A stretch of 64,000 nt of DNA from Rhodopseudomonas palustris (GTDB lineage: Bacteria; Pseudomonadota; Alphaproteobacteria; Rhizobiales; Xanthobacteraceae): NCBI RefSeq assembly GCF_003031265.1, contig NZ_CP019966.1:2418001-2482000 (forward strand), in the 5' to 3' direction. The translations under genes were made by a program, and so were the position numbers. The first letter of the stretch is position 1, and the number at the start of each line of letters is the position of its first letter. This document shows positions 37,976 to 45,614 of the stretch, piece by piece. The notes under the pieces are model-generated. The model did no database searches, was not told where the DNA came from, and saw only the letters and a list, made by a program, of their open reading frames with translations.

Positions 37976-39001
37976 ATGTCCAAGGGTCAGCGTATCGTGC
38001 TCGCGTCGCGTCCGGTCGGCGAGCCGACGCCGCAGAATTTCCGCCTCGAAGAGTTCGACGTTCCAGCGCCCGGCGAGGGGCAGGTATTGCTCCGCACGAT
38101 CTGGCTGTCGCTCGATCCTTATATGCGCGGCCGAATGAGTGATGGTCCGTCCTACGCGCAACCGGTGCCGGTTGGCGGCGTGATGGAAGGCGGCACGGTT
38201 TGTGAAGTGATCGATAGCAAGAGCCCGGCCTTTGCCAAGGGTGACATCGTGCTGGCGCATTCGGGCTGGGCGACGCATGCGGTCGCTGATGCCAAGCCGC
38301 TGCGCAAAATCGATCCGTCGCTCGGCCCGATCTCGACCGCGGTCGGCGTGCTCGGCATGCCGGGGATGACCGCCTACACCGGCCTGCTCGACATCGGCCA
38401 GCCGAAGGAAGGCGAGACTGTCGTGGTCGCGGCGGCCTCGGGCGCGGTCGGCTCTGCTGTGGGGCAGATCGCCAAGGTGAAGGGCGCGCGCGCGATCGGC
38501 ATCGCCGGTGGTAAGGATAAATGCGACTACGTCAAGCAGGAGCTCGGCTTCGACGACTGCCTCGATCATCGCGATCCCGATCTCGCCGCGAAGCTGAAGG
38601 CGGCGTGCCCAAACGGCATCGACGTGTACTTCGAGAATGTCGGCGGCGAAGTGTTCGAGGCGGTGTTTCCGCTGTTTAACGCCTTCGCCCGCATGCCGGT
38701 GTGTGGACTGATCGCGCAGTACAATGCGTTCGAAACCCCGCCGACGCCGAAATGGGCGACCGCGCTGATGCGCCACGTGCTGACCAAGCGGCTCACCATC
38801 CGCGGCTTCATCGTCAGCGATTTCGCCGGTCGGCGTCAGGAGTTTCTGCGCGAGATGTCCGGCTGGGTGCGGGACGGCAAGGTCAAGTACCGCGAGCACG
38901 TCACCGACGGGCTGCAGAACGCACCGGAGGCGTTCATGGGCCTGCTCAAGGGCGCCAATTTCGGCAAGCAGCTGGTCCGCGTCGGGCCGGAGCGCGCCTG
39001 A
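37976..39001 (+). CDS. NADP-dependent enone/curcumin reductase-type MDR enzyme
   Basis: A 341-residue zinc-free medium-chain reductase of the leukotriene/CurA type. Signatures are TIWLSLDPYMRGRMSD near 42-57, LGMPGMTAYTGLLDIGQPKE near 124-143, and the NADPH motif VVAAASGAVGSAVGQIAK near 149-166. FENVGGEVFEAVFPL and GLIAQYN follow. It should reduce the C=C bond of alpha,beta-unsaturated ketones or aldehydes with NADPH. The ATG at 37976 follows AAAAGGAA; the longer frame upstream overlaps the repeat and is not used. Confidence 0.9.
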   Translation: MSKGQRIVLASRPVGEPTPQNFRLEEFDVPAPGEGQVLLRTIWLSLDPYMRGRMSDGPSYAQPVPVGGVMEGGTVCEVIDSKSPAFAKGDIVLAHSGWATHAVADAKPLRKIDPSLGPISTAVGVLGMPGMTAYTGLLDIGQPKEGETVVVAAASGAVGSAVGQIAKVKGARAIGIAGGKDKCDYVKQELGFDDCLDHRDPDLAAKLKAACPNGIDVYFENVGGEVFEAVFPLFNAFARMPVCGLIAQYNAFETPPTPKWATALMRHVLTKRLTIRGFIVSDFAGRRQEFLREMSGWVRDGKVKYREHVTDGLQNAPEAFMGLLKGANFGKQLVRVGPERA

Positions 39002-39189
39002 TCGCAAGCGCCGCAGCGGAGCCCCGGCGTGGCCGGGACTCTGCGTTGCGGTGGTTCGATTGTCATCGGCGGGGGCGGCAGCTATAGCGGGAGCCTGAAA
39101 GCGTCGGACCGATACCGCCCTTGAGCGTATCGTCCTGTTGTGACGCCGCTCGGCGCGTTGCGCGCCCTGACCCTGATTGAAAGCTCCGC

Positions 39190-40491
39190 ATGACCCCCGC
39201 CGCACGGCTGTCCGCAGCCATCGACCTGATTGCAACCATCGACAGCCAGCGCATTCCCGCGGCCAAGGCGCTGAAGGAATGGGGCACCGCGCATCGCTAT
39301 GCCGGCTCCGGTGACCGATCTGCGATCGCCGGGCTGGTGTGGGACGTGTTGCGCCGACGGGCGTCGAGCGCGTTCATCATGGATTCCGATACCGCCCGGG
39401 CGCGGGTGCTGGGCATGCTGAAGCTGGAGCGCGGCATGACGGCAGAGGCGATCGCGGCGCTGTGCGACGGTAGCCGGTTCGCGCCGGAGCCGCTGAGCGA
39501 CGCCGAACACGCCACGCTGTCGACGCGGACGCTGGACGGCGCGCCGCCGCACATCGCCGGCGACTACCCGGAATGGCTCGACGGAGCGCTTGCCGAGATG
39601 TTCGGTGAGGCCCGCGTCGCCGAGGCGGCCGCGATGGCCAGCCGGGCGCCGCTCGACCTGCGCGTCAATACCCTGAAAGCCTCGCGCGACAAGGTGCTGG
39701 CCTCGCTGGCGCATCTGCGCGCCAAGCCGGCGCCGTGGTCGCCCTGGGGGCTGCGGATCGAATTACCGGCCGACGCCCGCAATCCCGGGGTGCAAGCCGA
39801 GCCGGATTTCATCAAGGGCGCGGTCGAGGTCCAGGACGAGGGCTCGCAACTCGCGGCGCTGTTTTCGGCAGCCAAGCCCGGCGAGCAGGTGATCGACCTG
39901 TGCGCCGGGGCGGGCGGCAAGACCCTGGCGCTGGCGGCGATGATGCAGGGCAAGGGCCGGCTGATCGCCACCGACGCCGACAAGCGCCAGCTCGCCCCGA
40001 TCCACGAGCGGCTGTCGCGCGCCGGCGTCCACAACGCCGAGGTGAGGGCGCCGAAGGGCGATGCCGATCCGCTGGCCGACATCAAGGGCAGCGCCGATCT
40101 GGTGCTGGTCGACGCGCCGTGCACCGGCACCGGCACCTGGCGCCGCAACCCGGACGCCAAATGGCGGATGCGCCCCGGCGCGCTGGAGATCCGGCTCAAG
40201 GATCAGGCCGAGGTGCTGGCGCGCGCCGCGCGCCTGGTGAAGCCGGGCGGGCGGATCGCCTATGTCACCTGCTCGGTGCTGGCGCCCGAAAATACCGGCC
40301 AGATCCAGGCCTTCACCGCCGCCCATCCGGAGTTCGCCGTGGTGCCGCCGGCCGAGGTTGCGGCTGCGCTGTGGGACAAGACCGAGCTGTTCCTGGCCGC
40401 CGCCTGGACCTCGCCCGAAGGCCTGCTGATGACCCCGCGCCGCACTGGCACCGACGGGTTTTTCGTCAGCGTGCTGAAGCGCAAAGCCTGA
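39190..40491 (+). CDS. RsmB/NOP-type RNA 5-methylcytosine methyltransferase
   Basis: A 433-residue SAM-dependent methyltransferase. The NusB-like helical N-terminal part (about 1-140) is followed by the substrate segment APLDLRVNTLKASRD near 155-169. SAM motif I is VIDLCAGAGGKTLALAAMM near 235-253. The two catalytic cysteine motifs are LVLVDAPCTGTGTWRRNPDA near 303-322 and RIAYVTCSVLAPENTGQI near 356-373. It lies between guaB and guaA on the same strand. Whether it methylates 16S C967 or another RNA cannot be decided, so no gene symbol is given. Confidence 0.92.
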   Translation: MTPAARLSAAIDLIATIDSQRIPAAKALKEWGTAHRYAGSGDRSAIAGLVWDVLRRRASSAFIMDSDTARARVLGMLKLERGMTAEAIAALCDGSRFAPEPLSDAEHATLSTRTLDGAPPHIAGDYPEWLDGALAEMFGEARVAEAAAMASRAPLDLRVNTLKASRDKVLASLAHLRAKPAPWSPWGLRIELPADARNPGVQAEPDFIKGAVEVQDEGSQLAALFSAAKPGEQVIDLCAGAGGKTLALAAMMQGKGRLIATDADKRQLAPIHERLSRAGVHNAEVRAPKGDADPLADIKGSADLVLVDAPCTGTGTWRRNPDAKWRMRPGALEIRLKDQAEVLARAARLVKPGGRIAYVTCSVLAPENTGQIQAFTAAHPEFAVVPPAEVAAALWDKTELFLAAAWTSPEGLLMTPRRTGTDGFFVSVLKRKA

Positions 40492-40546
40492 ACCGGGCAG
40501 GGCGCAGCGCTTTCGTTTTTAGGTACAGGACCGCCCCAAGCACGGC

Positions 40547-40690
40547 GCGCTCCCTCTCCCGCGCGCGGGAGAGGGCTGGGGTGAGGGCGACCCAAGCACT
40601 GAGTTTCGGCTCCGCGGAGGCGCCCCCTCACCCGGAAATCCCGTGGCGCGTGACTTCCGACCTCTCCCCGCGCGCGGGGAGAGGTGACCA
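40547..40690. repeat. CCCTCTCCCGCGCGCGGGAGAGGG-type repeat
   Basis: The core CTCTCCCGCGCGCGGGAGAG is a perfect palindrome and is followed by GGCTGGGGTGAGGGCGACC. A second, opposing hairpin CTCTCCCCGCGCGCGGGGAG lies at about 40662-40682. Such pairs are common intergenic repeats in GC-rich proteobacteria. It fills the space before guaA. Confidence 0.8.
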
Positions 40691-40790
40691 CAGCGCGGAC
40701 ACGAGGTGAGGGACCGCCTGCGCCCGTTCGCTATCCCCATCGCCGTTTTTCCCCGTTGCGAGCCGGGCTGCGGTCGCGTATCTGCTGCCC

Positions 40791-42413
40791 ATGACAGCCC
40801 CCAGCACATCCTCCGCTTCGTCCGTCGTCCCCTCTGGCGCCGACACCTCGCCGCACGTCGCTGCGATCCACGAGAAGATCCTGATCGTCGACTTCGGTTC
40901 GCAGGTCACCCAGCTGATCGCCCGCCGCGTCCGCGAGGAGGGCGTGTATTCCGAGATCGTGCCGTTCCAGAAGGCGGAGGCCGCCTTCGCCGAGATGAAG
41001 CCGAAAGCCGTGATCCTGTCCGGCGGCCCGGCCTCGGTGCTGGACGACAACGCCCCCAGCGCCCCGATGGCGATCCTGGAAGCCGGCGTGCCGGTGCTCG
41101 GCATCTGCTACGGCGAACAGACGCTGGCCAAGCAGCTCGGCGGCACCGTCGAGGGCGGCCACCACCGCGAATTCGGCCGCGCCCAGATCGAGATCACCGA
41201 TGACTGCGCGCTGTTCGACGGCGTCTGGCAGAAGGGCGGCAAATACGACGTCTGGATGAGCCATGGCGACCGCGTCACCAAGCTGCCCGACGGCTTCCGC
41301 GCGGTGGCGCAGGCGCCGGGTTCGCCGATCTCGGTGATCGCCGACGACACCCGCAAATTCTACGCGATGCAGTTCCACCCCGAAGTGGTGCATACGCCGG
41401 ACGGCGCGAAACTGCTGCGCAACTTCGTCCGCAAGGTCGCAGGCCTCACCGGCGACTGGACGATGCGCGCGTTCCGCGAGGAAGCGATCGAGAAGATCCG
41501 CACCCAGGTCGGCAGCGGCAAGGTGATCTGCGGCCTGTCCGGCGGCGTCGATAGCGCGGTGGCGGCGGTGCTGATCCATGAGGCGATCGGCGATCAGCTC
41601 ACTTGCGTGTTCGTCGACCATGGCCTGCTGCGCAAGGACGAGGGCAAGACCGTCGTCGACCTGTTCCGCCACCACTACAACATCCCGCTGGTGCACGTGG
41701 ATGCGTCGGAGACCTTCCTCGGCGCGCTGAAGGGCGTCACCGATCCGGAGCAGAAGCGCAAGACCATCGGCAAACTGTTCATCGACGTGTTCGAAGCCGA
41801 GGCTAGACGCGTCGGCGGCGCCGATTTCCTGGCGCAGGGCACGCTGTACCCGGACGTGATCGAGAGCGTGTCGTTCACCGGTGGCCCGTCGGTGACGATC
41901 AAGTCGCATCACAACGTCGGCGGCTTGCCCGCACGCATGAACATGAAGCTGGTCGAGCCCTTGCGCGAACTGTTCAAGGACGAAGTCCGCGCGCTCGGCC
42001 GCGAGCTCGGGCTGCCCGACGTGTTCGTCGGCCGCCATCCGTTCCCGGGCCCAGGCCTCGCGATCCGCTGCCCCGGCGAGATCACCGAAGAGAAGCTCGA
42101 AATCCTGCGCAACGCGGACGCGGTGTATATCGACCAGATCCGCAAGGCCGGCCTTTACGACGACATCTGGCAGGCGTTCGCCGTTCTGCTCCCGGTCCGC
42201 ACCGTCGGCGTGATGGGCGACGGCCGCACCTATGAGTACGTCGTCGGCCTGCGCGCCGTGACGTCCACCGACGGCATGACCGCCGACTTCTATCAGTTCG
42301 AAATGTCCTTCCTCGGCGCCACCGCGACGCGGATCATCAACGAGGTCAAGGGGGTGAATCGCGTGGTGTACGACATCACGAGCAAGCCGCCGGGGACGAT
42401 CGAGTGGGAGTGA
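40791..42413 (+). CDS. guaA: GMP synthase (glutamine-hydrolysing)
   Basis: A 540-residue bifunctional enzyme converting XMP to GMP. The class I amidotransferase domain holds the nucleophile cysteine in [19 protein letters not shown] near 102-120 and [13 protein letters not shown] near 194-206, with the catalytic His-x-Glu. The ATP-pyrophosphatase P-loop reads [20 protein letters not shown] near 245. The dimerisation domain ends [20 protein letters not shown]. The N-terminal 25 residues are poorly conserved. The last codons and stop (GAGTGGGAGTGA) form the sequence used as attachment site by guaA-associated genomic islands, and accessory DNA begins right after it here. Confidence 0.97.
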   Translation: MTAPSTSSASSVVPSGADTSPHVAAIHEKILIVDFGSQVTQLIARRVREEGVYSEIVPFQKAEAAFAEMKPKAVILSGGPASVLDDNAPSAPMAILEAGVPVLGICYGEQTLAKQLGGTVEGGHHREFGRAQIEITDDCALFDGVWQKGGKYDVWMSHGDRVTKLPDGFRAVAQAPGSPISVIADDTRKFYAMQFHPEVVHTPDGAKLLRNFVRKVAGLTGDWTMRAFREEAIEKIRTQVGSGKVICGLSGGVDSAVAAVLIHEAIGDQLTCVFVDHGLLRKDEGKTVVDLFRHHYNIPLVHVDASETFLGALKGVTDPEQKRKTIGKLFIDVFEAEARRVGGADFLAQGTLYPDVIESVSFTGGPSVTIKSHHNVGGLPARMNMKLVEPLRELFKDEVRALGRELGLPDVFVGRHPFPGPGLAIRCPGEITEEKLEILRNADAVYIDQIRKAGLYDDIWQAFAVLLPVRTVGVMGDGRTYEYVVGLRAVTSTDGMTADFYQFEMSFLGATATRIINEVKGVNRVVYDITSKPPGTIEWE

Positions 42414-42987
42414 GGGTAATCGGCGGCAATAGCGTAGTTTCGGCGGCGATTTTCGCCTTCGCTTAGTTGCCGCTCTCGTCCGTCTTTCAGCCCCATAGAG
42501 CCGTTTTCCTACTCTGTCCGCTCTCGCCGAACCGATCTGCGCGCATCCTGCGAGCGATGTAAAGCAGCTTTGATGGGTGGGAGTGCTCTGGCGTAGAATA
42601 GCGAGCAAAAAGGCGGGTCTGTTCTACGCCGCCATTTCGGACGCCTCGGCAAAATTTCCCGGACCCAAGACCGGACATTCACCCTTCCATCCTCATCACT
42701 CGATCTCGCTCAATCTGTTTCTGTAAGAAGCTGGCCTGACCCTTCGCAAAAACGCAACGGTGAACGTCCGACGTTTTCGAGCACGATCTTGCTATCCCAG
42801 AGGCAAAAGGTCTGGCGGAAGGTTATGGGCCGGCCCGTTCGCGGTACTGACGAATGGTGGAATGTCGACCCGGCGGATGATAGCAAGCCCTGACCCCAAG
42901 AGTGAACGCGATGTCAGTCGCGACTGGTGGGAGGTGGCAACAACCCGGCCTCCCACTAGTACGCAGGCGCAAGAGGAAACGCGACGA
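42414..42987 (+). other. Left boundary of accessory island behind guaA; no gene seen
   Basis: About 570 bases without a convincing gene; the long open frame from 42760 lacks family support before the ATG at 42988. A perfect nine-base inverted repeat GGCGTAGAA / TTCTACGCC (42590-42598 and 42622-42630) encloses a 23-base loop. GTGGGAGTG at 42577-42585 repeats nine bases of the guaA 3' end (42404-42412). These could be worn attachment-site remnants, but the matches are short. Confidence 0.4.
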
Positions 42988-43980
42988 ATGAACGTCCGAA
43001 GCCCACAGAAACACAACCTGAAGGCTCACCTGACGGAAGTCCTAAAACGATTTCCCGACATTACAGAGATCTACCTGTTCGGCTCCCGCGCCTACAAGAC
43101 CGGTAGCCTCCGGTCAGATTGCGATCTTCTTGTTCGCGTATCCGATGCCGGCAGGGTTCCGAGCTCGGCGCTGAGGGACTATTCAATGGAGGAGTGCCCT
43201 CCCATCGATTTCTTCCTAGCCATCGGCGGACGTGCGATCAGTTGCTCCAATGACAGCTCTGTTGGGGCCCCCACGTTCGACGACCTAGTCAAGAAGCTCG
43301 ATGCGATCCTTCTGTGGTCAAAAACTGCTGAGTTTACGGATTTTGAGTTTAGCATCGAAGCCAAGTGGGTTTTTGAGACCACCAGATACGGCAAGTTCCC
43401 CGCCAGCAGCCTGCCGGACTCGGCCTATTTCGAGGAAAGCTGGCAGGCGGTTCTGAAGCGCACCGAGGACGAGCATCTACCGGTCCGGCCGTTTATGGGC
43501 GAGACGGTTGACAAGGTTGTCGCCCAGATCACCGAGGTCGCGAAGCGCATGGTCATGCGAAAGTCTGACCTCGGTGGCAATGGTCAGGCGAGAGCCGGTT
43601 GGACCGTTAACATCAAAGACGAGTACGACTGCCAGAACCTGTTCTGGACGGTTGCGAAGCCATGGTTGCCCGGGCTTGAGAAAGAACCCTTCGTCATTCA
43701 CTATCAAAACCAGGACAAGAAGGCCGATTTCGCTCTAGCGGACGGACGGATTATTGTCGAATTCAAGCACGTCGAATCCGAGGCCAAGAAGCGAGAGGTG
43801 CTGAAGGACCTCGCAGGGCTCTCTCATTTCTACCGCCGCAACGGCAACATCCGCTGCCTGCTGATGCTAATCTTCTACAGGGAGGCCGCGAGTTTCGACG
43901 CTCTTCAGATCGAGAACGACTACACGTTCCTCCACACTCGCCCTAGCGTTATAACGCACCTCGTAAAAATTCCGGATTAG
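42988..43980 (+). CDS. Nucleotidyltransferase fused to DpnII/MboI-like nuclease domain
   Basis: A 330-residue two-domain protein. Residues 1-110 form a pol-beta-type nucleotidyltransferase: IYLFGSRAYKTGSLRSDCDL has Gly-Ser at 32-33 and Asp44/Asp46, the GSx10DxD signature. The middle is mostly helical. Residues about 205-330 resemble the DpnII/MboI restriction-endonuclease fold: IKDEYDCQNLFWTVAKPWLP near 209-228, then KADFALADGRIIVEFKHVES, where Asp247, Glu258 and Lys260 form a D-ExK site. AGAGGAA lies upstream of the chosen ATG. Base composition is more AT-rich than neighbouring genes, which suggests transfer. A role in phage or plasmid defence is inferred from the domains and the next-door IetAS pair. 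Confidence 0.7.
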   Translation: MNVRSPQKHNLKAHLTEVLKRFPDITEIYLFGSRAYKTGSLRSDCDLLVRVSDAGRVPSSALRDYSMEECPPIDFFLAIGGRAISCSNDSSVGAPTFDDLVKKLDAILLWSKTAEFTDFEFSIEAKWVFETTRYGKFPASSLPDSAYFEESWQAVLKRTEDEHLPVRPFMGETVDKVVAQITEVAKRMVMRKSDLGGNGQARAGWTVNIKDEYDCQNLFWTVAKPWLPGLEKEPFVIHYQNQDKKADFALADGRIIVEFKHVESEAKKREVLKDLAGLSHFYRRNGNIRCLLMLIFYREAASFDALQIENDYTFLHTRPSVITHLVKIPD

Positions 43981-44453
43981 TTAAGACGTTACCAATTTGA
44001 TGGCGGTTACTCACAATTTCCTTGGTAAGATTTTCGCAGTGTAGCTTAGATGAGGTCAGGTCGCCCCTTTTGGAACGCATGAGCCTCATGGCAGCATCCG
44101 CACTTTGACAGCCAAGGCCGGATAACCTCAACTTTCCTTCTCTGAGCGCGTCTTGTGCAAGCGGACGTCAGACGAGGGTGCCTTCCTGACGCGGTCGGCA
44201 TCACTGTCCGCTCGGCGCTGTCTCAGGCAAGCCTCCACCTCGCCGAGATCCCACACCACGCTTCGCGGCGTGAGATAGAAGCGGCTTGGGAATTAGCCTC
44301 TGACCTCCATGTCGTAGACGATCAGGCTCGCAGTGCTACGGGATGAATGTTGCTTAGGTTGGGGGGGGGGCGGCGCTTGCCGGTGTTGCGTTGCGTGGGG
44401 CGGCTCTTAGTTCAGATTTTTGGTGACGTTTGTTTACATTTTTGCGTTTCAGG
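43981..44453 (+). other. Intergenic region with G10 tract; no gene seen
   Basis: No gene is convincing here; the 63-codon frame at 44155 lacks a ribosome site and family likeness. The region includes a run of ten G at 44361-44370, about 120 bases before the ietA start, and an AT-rich stretch from 44410 on that leads into the promoter. The composition differs from the core genes on either side of the island. Confidence 0.5.
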
Positions 44454-44469
44454 TTGACATTGTTGTCGT
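44433..44469 (+). promoter_or_regulatory. Imperfect direct repeats over ietA promoter, candidate operator
   Basis: TTTACATTTTTGCGT (44433-44447) and TTGACATTGTTGTCGT (44454-44469) match at most positions and start 21 bases apart, two helical turns. The second copy contains the -35 box. IetA itself has a C-terminal helix-turn-helix, so autoregulation is possible. This is inference. Confidence 0.35.
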
Positions 44470-44482
44470 GTGGACGTATCAG
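44454..44482 (+). promoter_or_regulatory. Sigma-70-type promoter of ietAS
   Basis: TTGACA at 44454-44459 is a perfect -35 box; after 17 bases TATCAG at 44477-44482 is a fair -10. Transcription would start at about 44489, practically at the ATG (44490), which implies a leaderless or nearly leaderless mRNA. Confidence 0.55.
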
Positions 44483-44489
44483 ACGAGGC

Positions 44490-45614
44490 ATGGAAGTTGA
44501 CAAAACGCTCATAACTGCGCTTGTCGAGTCCGCCATGTCGGCAGACTACACGGGTGTTCGTCGGATTGGCGGTCAGATCGCCAAGCGTCTGGCCGAACAG
44601 AACGATCTTGAGGGCGCTAAGGCGCTCCAAAGCCTTCTCCGTAAGCGGGGCGTTCCCTTGCAGGCCTCGGGATATGCGGAGGCGTTGCCGCGGGACGCGG
44701 GGTCGCGTCTCCCGCTCGTCGAGGAAGGCCAGTGGCCGATGACGCCGATCATGCTCGCCGGTGAGGCAGGGCATACGATTTCGCAATTCATTGAGGACGC
44801 GCGCCACATCGGCCTTCTAGCGGAGAAGGGGGTTTCCGCCCGGCTGGGGCTGCTGGTCTACGGCCCACCCGGCACGGGGAAAACCCTGCTGGCGGGCCAT
44901 ATTGCGGCCATCCTCAAGCGCCCCTTCTACATCGCCCGGCTCGACTCGCTGATCTCTTCGCGTCTCGGCGAGACTGCCAAGAACATCCGGGGCATTTTTG
45001 AGTTCGTTCCTGCGCGCAATGCGGTGCTGTTTCTCGACGAAATGGATGCCATTGCAAAGCTGCGCGACGACCGGCACGAGTTGGGGGAGTTGAAGCGGGT
45101 CGTCAACACCGTGCTCCAGGGGCTGGACTCGCTCACCGACGACGTAGTGACGATTGGCGCCACTAACCATCCACATCTTCTCGATCCCGCCATCTGGAGG
45201 CGCTTCCCCTACAAGGTCGAGTTGGGGCTGCCCGACGAGGAGGTGCGTAGCAGCCTCTGGCTGCACTTCCTGTTTCAGGGGGGGGAAGCGCATAAGGACG
45301 AGGCGCGGCTGCTGGCTCGCGCCTCGGACGGGCTAAACGGGGCCGATATTGAGAATATCGCGCTCGCCGCGCGGCGGCGCTCCATCCTCGGCAATCGGGA
45401 GCCGAGCCTGGCACAAATTCTGACCGCTGTCGGTGCGTCCCGCGCCGGCAGTCCTCGACTGCTCGATGATCGCGAAATGGATACGGCAGAGAAGAAAGCG
45501 CTGACCGTGCTGCTGCACGACAAGGGCAGGATCAGCCAAGCCGACATCGCCAGAATCGTCGGCGTGAGCCGTCAGATGGTTCACCGCTATCTGAAGGAAA
45601 CCAACGATGGCTGA
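44490..45614 (+). CDS. ietA: IetA-like AAA+ ATPase with C-terminal HTH
   Basis: A 374-residue AAA+ protein. Walker A GPPGTGKT is at 125-132, Walker B VLFLDEMD at 179-186, sensor-1 ATNHPHLLD at 224-232, and the arginine finger pair is in AIWRRFPYK at 234-242. The last 30 residues (RISQADIARIVGVSRQMVHR near 346-365) form a helix-turn-helix, an unusual tail for such an ATPase. It overlaps the subtilase gene by eight bases, so the two are translationally coupled. An AAA ATPase followed by a subtilisin-like protease is the IetAS system, described in Agrobacterium and shown to protect against phage. A G8 run (45278-45285) lies in the coding sequence; the frame is intact. Confidence 0.8.
   Translation: MEVDKTLITALVESAMSADYTGVRRIGGQIAKRLAEQNDLEGAKALQSLLRKRGVPLQASGYAEALPRDAGSRLPLVEEGQWPMTPIMLAGEAGHTISQFIEDARHIGLLAEKGVSARLGLLVYGPPGTGKTLLAGHIAAILKRPFYIARLDSLISSRLGETAKNIRGIFEFVPARNAVLFLDEMDAIAKLRDDRHELGELKRVVNTVLQGLDSLTDDVVTIGATNHPHLLDPAIWRRFPYKVELGLPDEEVRSSLWLHFLFQGGEAHKDEARLLARASDGLNGADIENIALAARRRSILGNREPSLAQILTAVGASRAGSPRLLDDREMDTAEKKALTVLLHDKGRISQADIARIVGVSRQMVHRYLKETNDG

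Noticed and set aside
42404..42585. GTGGGAGTG repeat as a guaA attachment-site duplication
   Set aside because: Only nine bases match between 42404-42412 and 42577-42585, and the two lie just 173 bp apart; too short to claim an att pair.
40731..42608. A 625-codon minus-strand open frame over guaA
   Set aside because: Antisense to the certain guaA gene; no family likeness.
44155..44346. A 63-codon frame in the gap before ietA
   Set aside because: No ribosome site, no recognisable domain and weak codon pattern.
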